A DNA stretch of 64,000 bases. It comes from JAOTZA01 sp965224065 (GTDB lineage: Bacteria; Acidobacteriota; Thermoanaerobaculia; Multivoradales; JAHEKO01). The notes beneath the pieces were generated by a model. It did not search any database, was not told the DNA's origin, and saw only the letters and a program-made list of their open reading frames with translations. The stretch spans positions 1,736,001 through 1,800,000 of the forward strand of contig CBDCYF010000005.1 of the NCBI GenBank assembly GCA_965224065.1, given 5' to 3'. This document shows, one piece after another, positions 25,744-33,835 of this stretch (its first letter is position 1; each line of letters starts with the position of its first letter). A program made the translations under genes and the position numbers.

Positions 25744-27423
25744 ATGCGCCGCAAGAGAGGCTTGAGACTGTCAATCCCGCCCCTCGTTCTGTCGTCGTTG
25801 ACACTGCTCTCGGCATCGACGTCGGCCTCGTTCGTGGTCAAGCAGTCCCCCACGGCCACTACGCTGCTCTCGGGAGTCCCGATCGACATCGATCATGATG
25901 GCGACCTGGACCTCGTTCTGGCGCAGTACAACCCCGATGAGGAAATCGGCTCCGGGGTGGCGGCCGAAGACGTCAAGCCGTTGACCTTGTTGGCCGCTGT
26001 GAACGATGACGGGCGGTTCGAGATTACGAAGAAGCCGATCCGAAAGCTCAAAGCCATCCGGGTCGGTCACCAGAACCTGGCGGCAGCGGACTTCAACGGA
26101 GACGGTCTCACCGACGTCTATGCTGGAGACAGCGGCGTCGACCGCGACAACACTCCTGGAGGGAGGAACCGTCTCGCGCTCGGTACCCGGAACGGCAAGC
26201 TGATAGACAAGAGCAGCCGACTCTATCCGGAGTGGATCGAGTTCACGCACGGCATCGCCGTGGGGGATGTCGATGGAAACGGAGGCCCGGACATCTACGA
26301 GGCCAACGTCGGCTGTGGCGGCGCGAACTGCGAGCCGGTCCCCGTGGGTCCGGCCCTGTTCATCAACGACGGCAAGGGCAAGTTCACCGTCGGAGAGGGT
26401 CGTTTGCCCATGGGACTCGAACAAGACACGACCGATGTCGAGCCGCCCTCGGGCGGTGAGTTCAATTCGGCGGCCTTCATCGACGCCGACCGGGACGGAG
26501 ATCAGGATCTCGTTCTGGGTTGGGCAGGACCGGCGGTCGGGTTCTTTACTGTCGATCCCCCACCGGGCGAAGGATGGACCGAGGAACTTCTCCTGAACGA
26601 CGGTACCGGCTTCTTCAACTGGACACCGGCCGGAACCATGCCTCCGCGCCGCATCGAGGGCGACGCGTCGAATCCCGGCCTCACCAACCAGGTGATCCCC
26701 GCTGATCTGGACGGCGACGGATGGCTTGATCTCGTCCTGCTCAACGGCTCACGGGATTTTGAGATTCCGCTGATCGTGCAAATCCTCAAGAACCAACGAG
26801 ACGGCACGTTCGCAGACGCTAGCGGCGGCCTGCCCGATGTCACCACCGATCTGATCACCGTCTCCGACCTCAACGGCGATGGCTATCCGGACATATTCGG
26901 CACTAGCTCGGAGGGTCTGCCCCTTCTTCTCCTCAACCGCGGCAGGTTCAAGTTCAAGATCGCAAAGAATGTGTTCGCGGGCGAAGGAGCGGTGGTAAAC
27001 AACCTCGCCCAAGCGGAAGCGTTCGGCTATGCCGCGGATTACGACGCCGACGGAGATAACGACATCGTTTTCCTGGGCGGTGGTGGCCTCTACTACGCCG
27101 AGAACGTTGATCCGATTGACCCCGTCAAGAACCTCAAGAAACCGGGCAAGCCGAAAACACGCGGCCCTAATGGCACCATCTTCACTGCCGATCGCGCAAT
27201 CTTGGAGTGGAAGCACGCGAAAAGGGCCGCCACCTACCGGATCGAAGTCGCGATCGACACTACTTTCGACTCGGTTATCTACGCTCGCGACGGCTGGACT
27301 GGCAACTCGATCGAGGTCTCGGAGCTCGACGCCGGCACGATGTACTTCTGGCGGGTCCGGGGAAACAACCTCCGCGCCACCGGGAAGTTCTCAAAGGCGT
27401 CCTCTTTCACGACGGCCAACTAG
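25744..27423 (+). CDS. Exported FG-GAP/VCBS repeat protein with Fn3-like C-terminus
   Basis: A 559-residue protein with a signal peptide (residues ~8-27) and a beta-propeller of FG-GAP/VCBS repeats with Ca-binding loops such as DIDHDGDLDLV, DFNGDGLTDVY, DLDGDGWLDLV and DLNGDGYPDIF. Residues ~470-559 resemble a fibronectin type III domain (ILEWKHAKRAATYRIEV, LDAGTMYFWRVRG). ATG at 25744 is the first codon outside the element arm; the frame runs back into the arm, but those codons are not protein-like. It is the sole cargo of element 2. Confidence 0.85.
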   Translation: MRRKRGLRLSIPPLVLSSLTLLSASTSASFVVKQSPTATTLLSGVPIDIDHDGDLDLVLAQYNPDEEIGSGVAAEDVKPLTLLAAVNDDGRFEITKKPIRKLKAIRVGHQNLAAADFNGDGLTDVYAGDSGVDRDNTPGGRNRLALGTRNGKLIDKSSRLYPEWIEFTHGIAVGDVDGNGGPDIYEANVGCGGANCEPVPVGPALFINDGKGKFTVGEGRLPMGLEQDTTDVEPPSGGEFNSAAFIDADRDGDQDLVLGWAGPAVGFFTVDPPPGEGWTEELLLNDGTGFFNWTPAGTMPPRRIEGDASNPGLTNQVIPADLDGDGWLDLVLLNGSRDFEIPLIVQILKNQRDGTFADASGGLPDVTTDLITVSDLNGDGYPDIFGTSSEGLPLLLLNRGRFKFKIAKNVFAGEGAVVNNLAQAEAFGYAADYDADGDNDIVFLGGGGLYYAENVDPIDPVKNLKKPGKPKTRGPNGTIFTADRAILEWKHAKRAATYRIEVAIDTTFDSVIYARDGWTGNSIEVSELDAGTMYFWRVRGNNLRATGKFSKASSFTTAN

Positions 27424-27505
27424 CTCAAATTCTTCGGCCTGGGTCGTGCGGAGAGCTGGCGTAAAGCGCGAGCGGCAGAAGCGCCTTCCGAATGGGAATC
27501 GCTAC

Positions 27506-27733
27506 CGAGCGGCCGAGTCGAAGACGAGGACGCGACGGCCGAGTGACCGTGCGGTCCCAGCCATTCGTCGCGTGGCGATGAATGGCGGAAGCGTGGATCT
27601 GAATGGGAATCGCTCTAGAGCGGACCGTTCGCCAGAACGGGACGCGACGACCGAGTTCGCATGCGCTTGCGTCCATCAACGAGCACGCAGTGTGAGGAGA
27701 TGGCGGAAGCGCATGGGAATCGAACCCACCCCC
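27506..27733 (+). repeat. 228-bp perfect repeat, copy 2
   Basis: Identical to 22240-22467. Similarity to tRNA-Sec ends also occurs at 27474 (GGCAGAAGCG, then ATGGGAATCG at 27492) just upstream and at 27583 inside. The perfect identity over noncoding DNA implies recent duplication, recombination between copies, or repeated arrival of related elements. Confidence 0.85.
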
Positions 27734-27768
27734 TACGCGGGAACCCGCGCGAGACAACGGTTTTGAAG
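27700..27768 (-). repeat. Displaced 3' half of tRNA-Sec, copy C
   Basis: CCA end to anticodon loop of tRNA-Sec on the minus strand, with compensating-looking changes in the variable arm, ending at GGTTTTGAAG (27759-27768). The 5' half is missing. It separates elements 2 and 3. The 561-base gap 27424-27984 otherwise contains only the repeat copies and the arm of element 3. Confidence 0.85.
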
Positions 27769-27984
27769 ATTGGCGCGATCCAACAGACTACAACTGTCGG
27801 CAACTGGTAACCACAGACATGGCAGGTAATTGCGAGGTGCTGTCTTGTTGAGGGTTGTTGACCAGAGTGCTCAGGAGTTGCCTTCCACTGCACCACCAGT
27901 GCACCACGGGGGGCCAGCATCCACAAGCACCACTCGCCTACCGCTTGTCGCTCGAGGCGGAACAGCAGCGGCCTAGGTTGCCGG

Positions 27985-28659
27985 TCAGGCGGTTACAGGG
28001 TCCTGCCCAGGACGAGGTAGACCTTGCTGCGACCTTCTTCGGCCTGGCCGTCGGCACTGGCCCTGCAGCTCGTTGTCGACGAAGCCGGAGAGCGATCCGA
28101 ACCCGCCGACGTACCGTCCATTGATCGCGAATTCACACGACGTGGTTTCAGGCCCCCCAGCCACGCGCTGAACCGAGGCCTGAATACCCTCAAGAACAGG
28201 AATCTGGGAGCCCTCTGCATAGAGACGCATCGCGAGCCCCGCGGTGTAAAAATGACTGACTGCATTAGATCCTTAAAACAGCAGAGGTATATAGAACGGT
28301 CGAGTGGTAGGAGTATCAGCCACGATCCGTGTGAGCCGCAGGTTAGCTGCGAGCATCGGGTTTGCGAGGGGCGTCTCACAGTGCACTGAAACGTACTCGA
28401 TGAGCGCACGATAACCTTCAGGAACTGCTGTCGAAAAGTCCACGATCTTGCCTCCCTCTATTCCCGTCAGCTGGATGCCCGCGGAGTCGTGAAAGTAGTT
28501 CTCCACTTCGCTGATCGCCGCAGTGGTTTGCTCCGTTCCATCTGGGAACACGATGCCCTCTTCGGTGAGGGCAAGGCCGGCGGCAAGCGCGGGTTCTTCG
28601 AGGGGCGAGACTCCGAGGATCAGAGACCCCAGGACGATCAAGTTCGACAACGGCCTCAT
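27985..28659 (-). pseudogene. Small exported protein gene broken by an in-frame TAA
   Basis: The minus-strand frame starts at ATG 28659 (GGGAGG upstream) with a signal peptide (residues ~6-27), then a GIVFPDGTEQTTA motif. A TAA at 28275-28273 ends it after 128 residues, but the same frame continues with convincing protein sequence (GSNAVSHFYTAGLAMRLYAEG, then SCEFAINGRYV). One C-to-T change (CAA to TAA) would explain the stop. The last ~40 codons look Arg/Gln-rich and may follow a further frameshift. It is cargo of element 3. Recoding is unlikely because tRNA-Sec reads UGA, not UAA. Confidence 0.6.
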
Positions 28660-28720
28660 CACGGCCTCCCTTGTCTGTGAGCGTGTAGGGTTCTTGCGGG
28701 CGGGCTCTATCTCTAACCTG

Positions 28721-29467
28721 TTAGCGGCTTTCACGAACCGGCCAGATCGGAGCTGTACCGAGGCCGATCTTGGGGCTGGCAACGACGCTGCCGTCGTCGG
28801 TGTTGACGCCCCAAGCGACCCCCTGGATCGCAACGTGCGAGGACGAGGACCAGTAGCCCGACTGCACGGCATTCGCCCAGGGCCCGTCCGAGTAGCAACC
28901 GGTGGTGGGAGATGCGTTCCCCACGATCTTGGGCGCTGTGGGACAGCCTGGCACGACGAGCTCCTCCAATTCCTCTTTCGATGGAAGCCGCCAGTCCCCG
29001 GCCCGGGAGCCGTCCGTCAGGCCGCAGTCGCCCCCCGTGAGATCATTGGTCGAGCCATCGAACAGTCCCGCAGCCGTCGCGTTCGCGGCCGCGTAGTCCT
29101 GGCCCGGGAAACAATTCGCGTTCTTGAGCCAGATCACGCCCGTCGCCGTGTCGGTCACGGTGCCGTTGCCGCAGTCGACAAAGCGCTGCGCGTTGCTGAA
29201 GCACGGCGGATCCGGGTTGTCGAGCAAGGCGAAGACCGCGATGAGATCCGTGTAGAGCGCGAAATCGAACGATCCGAAACCGTTCAGCCGTTCGGCGTTG
29301 AGGTTCGGAACGACCGTTGTCGAAGACACGGCCAGCGGCGGTGTTCCCGTCGCCGCGGTCGACACCAACTGGCCCCCGCTCTCGATATTGCCGTCCGCCC
29401 GCATGCTCTGCGCCCCCACGGGCGAGGCGACGACGACCAGCAGGAACAAAAGAGAGAAACTGCGCAT
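28721..29467 (-). CDS. Exported DUF1566 protein
   Basis: A 248-residue protein with a signal peptide (cleavage near VGAQSM, residue ~20), a ~75-residue Asn/Ser-rich spacer, and a DUF1566 domain from about residue 95 (DCGNGTVTDTATGVIWLKNA, GDWRLPSKEELEEL, YWSSSS, ending IWPVRESR). It belongs to the same family as the genes at 20336 and 21571 but is cargo of element 3, so the family is both chromosomal and mobile here. Confidence 0.8.
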   Translation of the reverse strand: MRSFSLLFLLVVVASPVGAQSMRADGNIESGGQLVSTAATGTPPLAVSSTTVVPNLNAERLNGFGSFDFALYTDLIAVFALLDNPDPPCFSNAQRFVDCGNGTVTDTATGVIWLKNANCFPGQDYAAANATAAGLFDGSTNDLTGGDCGLTDGSRAGDWRLPSKEELEELVVPGCPTAPKIVGNASPTTGCYSDGPWANAVQSGYWSSSSHVAIQGVAWGVNTDDGSVVASPKIGLGTAPIWPVRESR

Positions 29468-29571
29468 AGACTCTGACCTCCTGCCCAGTTAACGCAAAAG
29501 ACACCTGCGCGAGGTCAAGTCTCGTCCACGGAGCCGATCTCTCGACCGTGGTTCACGGTCTTTGAGCGGTC

Positions 29572-29823
29572 TGTCGGGATCCAACTGACGACAACTGTCG
29601 GCAACGGATAACCGCAGAAACAGCAGGCGTTTGCGTGGCATTGCAAGGTTGCGAGCATCGCCCTTCAGGATTCGGACATTCGGCGGTCCACATGGGTGGT
29701 CTCCGCCTCCAGAACTCTTCTGCTTCAAGTCTGAGCCTTCCTCAGCTGGGCCACATGCTGGTCGTTCTAGCCTCTCAGGATCGTACCAGCTGGTCCTAGC
29801 CAGTGCACCAGGAGTGCACCACG
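29572..29823 (+). repeat. Damaged fourth copy of the element arm
   Basis: 29572-29610 matches the arm start of copies A-C (GGGATCCAACTG, CAACTG at 10-bp spacing, GATAACC). The terminal TGCACCAGGAGTGCACC occurs at 29804-29820, about 110 bases farther away than in the other copies, so unrelated DNA is inserted or the middle has diverged. The tRNA 3' half expected in front of it is missing. The 425-base gap 29468-29892 holds nothing else that I can identify. Confidence 0.6.
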
Positions 29824-29892
29824 AACCGGCTCCAGCTCGGATCAGCAGCTGAACGTCCGACCGCCAAAAGCCCCGCAAATGATTGAGAATAT

Positions 29893-29992
29893 TGGCGGAA
29901 GCGCATGGGAATCGAACCCACCCCCCACGCAGGAACCCGCGCGGGACTACGGTTTTGAAGACCGCGGGAGGCACCAGCCCCCGAGCGCTTCC
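29893..29992 (-). tRNA. selC: tRNA-Sec (anticodon UCA)
   Basis: A 100-base gene with encoded CCA. Features diagnostic of bacterial selenocysteine tRNA are visible: 8-bp acceptor stem (GGAAGCGC / GCGCTTCC), a long 6-bp D stem closed by a 4-base loop (GGGGGC TGGT GCCTCC, one mismatch), anticodon loop CTTCAAA with UCA, a long variable arm (CCCGCGC pairing with GCGTGGG) and T loop TTCGATT. It inserts selenocysteine at UGA codons. No SelA, SelB or SelD is in the window. Its 3' half recurs three times downstream, showing that this gene is an integration target. Confidence 0.93.
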
Positions 29993-30097
29993 GGGGCACG
30001 AATTCTAGCCCAGCGCTCGTAGAAAAGCCGGGTCGCCGCACCGAAACTCGCGGAGACGATGCTCCGTAGGGTCTGTTGTCGACCGAGGGGAAGCCAA

Positions 30098-30841
30098 GTG
30101 ACCGAAGAAAGCCCATCAGACGATCACGGCTTCACTGACGATCAGGCGCCCGCCGCCGGCCGCCAAACTCGAATCGCCGCCGGCGCGGTGCTTCTGATCG
30201 TCTTGATCAATCTGGTTTTCTCGCTGGTCAGCCGGCGGGTCGGAGAGGCCGGGCACGCCGCCAGCTTCGCCGCCCTGGGTGGAATCGTTCTTTGCTTGGT
30301 CGTCGTGTGGGGCACACAACGGCTGTTGGGGCTGGGCTGGTCGGAGATCGGGCTCAAGAGGCCCGCGAGCTGGCCACGGGCGGTGGGCGCCGGTGTCCTG
30401 GTGTCGGTGGTGGCGTATGTGGTGACCTACGCCACCCTCATCCTGGTGATCGCGCCACTCACCGGCAGCGAGACGCCCGACGTCAGCCGGTTCGACTCGA
30501 CGCGCGGGAATCTCGGCGTGATGATCGGGACGGTGCTGACGGTCTGGATCACCAGCGCCTTCCCGGAGGAAGTCATCTGGCGCGGTTTTCTGATGACCCG
30601 CATCGCCAAGCTCGCCGGAGCGGCGCGTTGGGCCTGGGGCCTGGCCCTGGTTCTGACCTCGGTCCACTTCGGGTTGATTCACTTGTATCAAGGCGTGACC
30701 GGGGTGGCGACGACCGGTCTCATCGGGTTGCTCTACGGGGTGGCGTTTCTGCTCTTCCGGCGCAACCTCTGGGTTCCGATCTTTGCTCACGCAACGACGC
30801 ACGTCATGTCGTTTACCGTGATGTATCTCGGGCTGGTGTAG
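30098..30841 (+). CDS. CPBP-family intramembrane protease
   Basis: A 247-residue multi-pass membrane protein of the CPBP/CAAX-protease (ABI) family. The three motifs are visible: EEVIWRGFLM (glutamate pair and Arg), the His in TSVHFGLIHLYQG, and FAHATTHVMSF near the C-terminus. Such glutamate proteases process membrane peptides or prenylated substrates, often in immunity or stress. I chose GTG at 30098 because GAGGGG lies upstream; the longer frame from 30059 starts with a Cys/Arg-rich stretch that is not protein-like. It lies just beyond the 5' end of tRNA-Sec and outside the element array. Confidence 0.85.
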   Translation: MTEESPSDDHGFTDDQAPAAGRQTRIAAGAVLLIVLINLVFSLVSRRVGEAGHAASFAALGGIVLCLVVVWGTQRLLGLGWSEIGLKRPASWPRAVGAGVLVSVVAYVVTYATLILVIAPLTGSETPDVSRFDSTRGNLGVMIGTVLTVWITSAFPEEVIWRGFLMTRIAKLAGAARWAWGLALVLTSVHFGLIHLYQGVTGVATTGLIGLLYGVAFLLFRRNLWVPIFAHATTHVMSFTVMYLGLV

Positions 30842-30849
30842 GGACCCCC

Positions 30850-30918
30850 GCGGGCCGGGGCAAGCCCGGCCCCTACAATTTTTAGCCCCAACGGCCGGCA
30901 GGGGCGCCGGCCGCTTCA
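30850..30918 (+). repeat. Two GC-rich palindromic repeats (families 1 and 2)
   Basis: Family 1 (GGGGCAAGCCCGGCCCCTACA core, 30850-30877) and family 2 (GGCCGGCAGGGGCGCCGGCC then GCTTCA, 30893-30918) lie next to each other after the CPBP gene. Both recur in other gaps of the window. Confidence 0.7.
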
Positions 30919-31039
30919 GGCCTACACGGCTTTTCCACGAGACCAGCGCCGAGAGGATCGTCCGGAGCGGATGCTGCTTGAGCTGGAGCGAAGCAAGACC
31001 CCGAGGCGCCCGGAACCGCGCGGGAGCGACCGCTTCGCC

Positions 31040-31067
31040 GCGGGCCGGGGCAAGCCCGGCCCCTACA
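31040..31067 (+). repeat. GC-rich palindromic repeat, family 1
   Basis: Same GGGGCAAGCCCGGCCCCTACA core as at 30850. The gap 30842-31137 contains no gene apart from these repeats. Confidence 0.65.
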
Positions 31068-31137
31068 ACTGTAAGGCGCCCTGTCGAACTCGCTGAGCAC
31101 CAGCCCAACGGCACCAGGGCGACCGCCGCTTCAACGA

Positions 31138-32226
31138 CTACGCGCTCGCCTGGTCCTTGACCCGATCGTCCTCGGAAAGGCCGTCGAGGACCTCGATGAG
31201 GATACCGTCGGAGAGGCCGGTCTCGACACGGCGCACTTCAAAGTCCTGGTCGCCGTTCTCGACTTCTACAAAACTGCCGTCATCGTCGAACCGCAGCCAG
31301 CTCTCCTGGATGGCCAGAACATCGTCGCGCTTGTCGAGGACGATATCGGCGTTGGCCGAGTAGTTGGCGCGAACAAAAACGCTGTCTTTGAGGTCCATGG
31401 CGGCGCGGATCTCGAACTGGATCGCTCCCTCCTCTTCGACGCCCTTGGGCGCGATGTATTCGAGGGTGGCGCGAAACTGTTCTTTTTCGACCGCGCCGAT
31501 GGTCAGCAGGAGTTCCATGCCTTCCTCGAGCTTTCCGACCTCGCTCTCGTCGACCTTGCCCTCAAAGATCATTTCGTCCATGTCGGCGACGGTGGCGATG
31601 GTGGTGCCGTCGTTGAAGGTGTTGGCCTCGATGACGGAATCGCCTTCTTCGATCGGCACTTCGAGAACCATGCCCGAGGAGGTCGCCTTGACCAGGGTGT
31701 TGGTCGAGTAGGCGGATTTCTTGCGCGCGCCCTCGCGAATGACGGCCAGGTTGTCTTCGGCGGCCGCGACCTCTTCGCGGGCGTTTTTGAGCTCGATCTC
31801 CCAGACCTTGAAGGCCGCCTCGGAGACCACGCCCTCCTGGAAGAGCTGCCGGTTGCGATTGTATTCGGTCTGCGCGTTCTCGAGCGAGATCCGCGAGCGA
31901 TTGAGCCGGTTTTCCGCCGCCGACAGGCTCGCCATGTTGGGAATGATGGTGACCTTGGCCACCAGATCGCCCTCTTGAACGACCTGCCCCGGCTCTACGT
32001 GGAGCTTGTCCACGATGCCCGAAACCTGCGGCTTGATGGCGATCTCCTTGCGCGGCACGACCGACCCTGTGGCCACGGTTTTCTTGACGATGGAGGTCAC
32101 AAAGGGGCTGTTGGTCTTGTAGACGACCGGCTCCTCCTGGGACTTCGACCAGAGAAAGTAGAGCGTGCCGGCAAAGCTCGCGAGAAGGACGATGCCGAGA
32201 AGGATGAGAAGGGTCTTTTTGATCAT
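31138..32226 (-). CDS. HlyD/MacA-like periplasmic adaptor of an ABC exporter
   Basis: A 362-residue membrane-fusion protein: N-terminal membrane anchor (residues 5-25), barrel-sandwich halves (GIVDKLHVEPGQVVQEGDLVAKV near 70 and SSGMVLEVPIEEGDSV near 190), a coiled-coil hairpin between them, then beta-barrel domains. It would link the inner-membrane permeases to an outer-membrane channel; no TolC-like gene is nearby. It is the last gene of a four-gene minus-strand run (ATPase, permease, permease, adaptor). AAAGGA precedes the start. Confidence 0.88.
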   Translation of the reverse strand: MIKKTLLILLGIVLLASFAGTLYFLWSKSQEEPVVYKTNSPFVTSIVKKTVATGSVVPRKEIAIKPQVSGIVDKLHVEPGQVVQEGDLVAKVTIIPNMASLSAAENRLNRSRISLENAQTEYNRNRQLFQEGVVSEAAFKVWEIELKNAREEVAAAEDNLAVIREGARKKSAYSTNTLVKATSSGMVLEVPIEEGDSVIEANTFNDGTTIATVADMDEMIFEGKVDESEVGKLEEGMELLLTIGAVEKEQFRATLEYIAPKGVEEEGAIQFEIRAAMDLKDSVFVRANYSANADIVLDKRDDVLAIQESWLRFDDDGSFVEVENGDQDFEVRRVETGLSDGILIEVLDGLSEDDRVKDQASA

Positions 32227-32247
32227 GGGACGATTCCTTTAGATGAC

Positions 32248-32312
32248 GCGGGCAGGGGCAAGCCCCGCCCCTACAAAGACGGATCCGGCCGGCAGGGACA
32301 CCGGCCGCTTCA
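32248..32312 (+). repeat. GC-rich palindromic repeats, families 1 and 2
   Basis: A family 1 copy (GGGGCAAGCCCCGCCCCTACA) is followed by a family 2 copy (32287-32312) in the gap between adaptor and permease genes, in the same order as at 30850. Confidence 0.65.
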
Positions 32313-32380
32313 GGTTCCGAGTTTGAGAAAAATCCGCTTCGATGCGGACGGACAACGTTCGCTCCGGCCGCCTCCGGCGT

Positions 32381-33643
32381 TCAAACTGCATGGAGGGCCT
32401 CCACCGGGCTGATGGCGAGCGCCCGCCGGGCCGGGATCAACCCGGCCAAGGCACCCGCGGAAACCAGGATGAGCAACGCCTGGAGGGCGTTGGCAAAGCT
32501 CACACCGGGGTTCTGGAACATCCGGGCATTGACCCCGGCGGTCTCGAGTCCGACGCGCACGCCCTCCACCAGGCCGACACCGACGAGCATTCCGAGATAG
32601 CCGGCGATCGCGGTCAGAACGATCGACTCGAGCAGGATCTGGCCCACGATCCCCATCGGTGTCGCACCGATGGCTCGGCGCAGCCCGATCTCTTTGGTGC
32701 GCTCCTTGACCACGATCAACATGATGTTGGAGACCCCGATCACGCCGGCCGCCAGCGTCCCCACTCCGACGATCCAGATCAGCATCCGGATGCCGCCAAA
32801 AAGCCCCTGGACCTTGCGGAACTCCTCTTCGGTGTTCCAGGAGCCGACGGCGCGGGTGTCGTCAGGGTGCACGCGATGGCGCTTCTTGAGCAGCGAGACG
32901 ACCTTCTCCTCCACCGCCACCGCGGAGTGCTCGGGTTTGGACGTGATGGCGAACCAGCCGACTTGGTCGCCGTAGTTGAACGCCCGCTGGAAGGTGGTGA
33001 ACGGCGCGTAGATGGTCTCGGCGTCGCGCAGCGCCTGCTCCCCGGTGGTCCGGGGAGTAAAAACCCCGACCACTTTGAAGTAGACGCCGTTGATCTTGAT
33101 GTGGTCGCCGATCGGCTCTTCACCGTCCTCGAACAGCACCTCGCGGACGCGGTTACCGATCACCGCGACCTTGCGTGCCTCGTCGAGGTCGTGGCGGTTC
33201 AGAAAACGGCCGTCGAGGACGCGTATCGGTTGAATGTCCATGATCTGCGGATGATCGCCCATGACGTTGAAGGCGCCGGCCTTGAGCCCGCGGGTGACGT
33301 TGTTCCCCCCGCGGAAGCCGCCGAGCTGGTTGCGCGGGGAGATGACCGCGACCTCGGGGACTTCGCGGCGGATCGCCTCGGTGTCGCGGTTCGACAGCTC
33401 GAAGCGGCGACCGCTCGGCAGCCCACGATAGGGCTTGGTGGTCCGCCAGGTCCACACATAAAAGCTGTTGGTGGCCGTGCCCGTGAAGTCCGAGCTGATT
33501 CCATTCTCCAGCCCCTGGCCGGAGCCGAGCAGCACCATCAGCATGAAGATGCCCCAGAAGACACCAAAGGCGGTGAGCGCGGTGCGCAGACGGTTTTTCG
33601 CCAGCGAAGAATAGATCTCGTGCCAGTTGTCTAGGTCGAACAT
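32381..33643 (-). CDS. MacB-like ABC transporter permease
   Basis: A 420-residue permease with a MacB-type periplasmic core domain (about 45-240) between the first membrane helix (residues 17-40) and three C-terminal helices with the FtsX signature (AAGVIGVSNIMLIVVKERTKEIGLRRAIGATPMGI near 285-315). GAGGAA precedes the ATG. It is the second of two similar permeases in this operon; they probably form a heterodimer driven by the ATPase at 35072. Confidence 0.9.
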   Translation of the reverse strand: MFDLDNWHEIYSSLAKNRLRTALTAFGVFWGIFMLMVLLGSGQGLENGISSDFTGTATNSFYVWTWRTTKPYRGLPSGRRFELSNRDTEAIRREVPEVAVISPRNQLGGFRGGNNVTRGLKAGAFNVMGDHPQIMDIQPIRVLDGRFLNRHDLDEARKVAVIGNRVREVLFEDGEEPIGDHIKINGVYFKVVGVFTPRTTGEQALRDAETIYAPFTTFQRAFNYGDQVGWFAITSKPEHSAVAVEEKVVSLLKKRHRVHPDDTRAVGSWNTEEEFRKVQGLFGGIRMLIWIVGVGTLAAGVIGVSNIMLIVVKERTKEIGLRRAIGATPMGIVGQILLESIVLTAIAGYLGMLVGVGLVEGVRVGLETAGVNARMFQNPGVSFANALQALLILVSAGALAGLIPARRALAISPVEALHAV

Positions 33644-33690
33644 GGTCAGGTTCCTCGTTCGTCTGGCATAACGGCGGCGCCGGTCCGGGC

Positions 33691-33766
33691 TGAAGCGGCC
33701 GGCGTCTCTGCCGGCCGGCAGGGCACCGCGGCCTGGGGACGGCCGGCAGGGGCGCCGGCCGCTTCA
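33691..33766 (+). repeat. Two family 2 GC-rich repeats in opposite orientation
   Basis: An inverted copy (TGAAGCGGCCGGCG... at 33691-33720) and a direct copy (GGCCGGCAGGGGCGCCGGCCGCTTCA, 33741-33766) face each other between the two permease genes and could form a long hairpin in the operon mRNA. Confidence 0.65.
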
Positions 33767-33835
33767 AATGTCGTGTGTGACACCAAAGGGCCGGCGGAGA
33801 CGCCGGTCGCGGCGCGCCAGGCCGCGGTCGCGCGC

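Larger units (their letters stand above)
25535..27768 (+). mobile_element. tRNA-Sec-targeted cargo element 2
   Basis: The element spans 2234 bp from the anticodon break of copy B to that of copy C. The left arm (25535-25672) has CAACTG at 25547, 25557 and 25567, TGTTGA at 25612 and 25622, and TGCACCAGGAGTGCA near its end. Cargo is one FG-GAP gene. The right part (27424-27700) holds no gene but carries the second copy of the 228-bp repeat and two decayed tRNA-Sec ends (27474 and 27583), as if small elements had been stacked and eroded there. No recombinase gene is present. Confidence 0.65.
27769..29960 (+). mobile_element. tRNA-Sec-targeted cargo element 3, ending in the functional tRNA
   Basis: The element spans 2192 bp from the break in copy C to the anticodon loop of the intact tRNA-Sec gene. 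Left arm 27769-27908 has CAAC motifs at 10-bp spacing and TGCACCACCAGTGCA. Cargo is a decayed small exported protein and a DUF1566 protein, both minus strand. A second, damaged arm lies at 29572-29640 with its palindrome displaced to 29804-29818, so a further element may have sat between that point and the tRNA. No integrase is present. Confidence 0.6.

Noticed and set aside
22435..27768. Three further tRNA-Sec genes
   Set aside because: Copies at 22435, 25467 and 27700 lack the whole 5' half (acceptor 5' strand, D arm, 5' side of the anticodon stem), so they cannot fold into a tRNA.
28273..28275. Selenocysteine or other recoding at the in-frame stop, given the nearby tRNA-Sec
   Set aside because: The stop is TAA. 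tRNA-Sec reads UGA only, and no recoding signal is known for UAA in this setting. A nonsense mutation is simpler.
22240..29823. Integron-type gene cassette array with attC sites
   Set aside because: The repeats contain tRNA-Sec 3' halves ending at the anticodon loop and arms with phased CAAC motifs. They lack the paired R/L boxes and folded shape of attC, and no IntI or attI is present.
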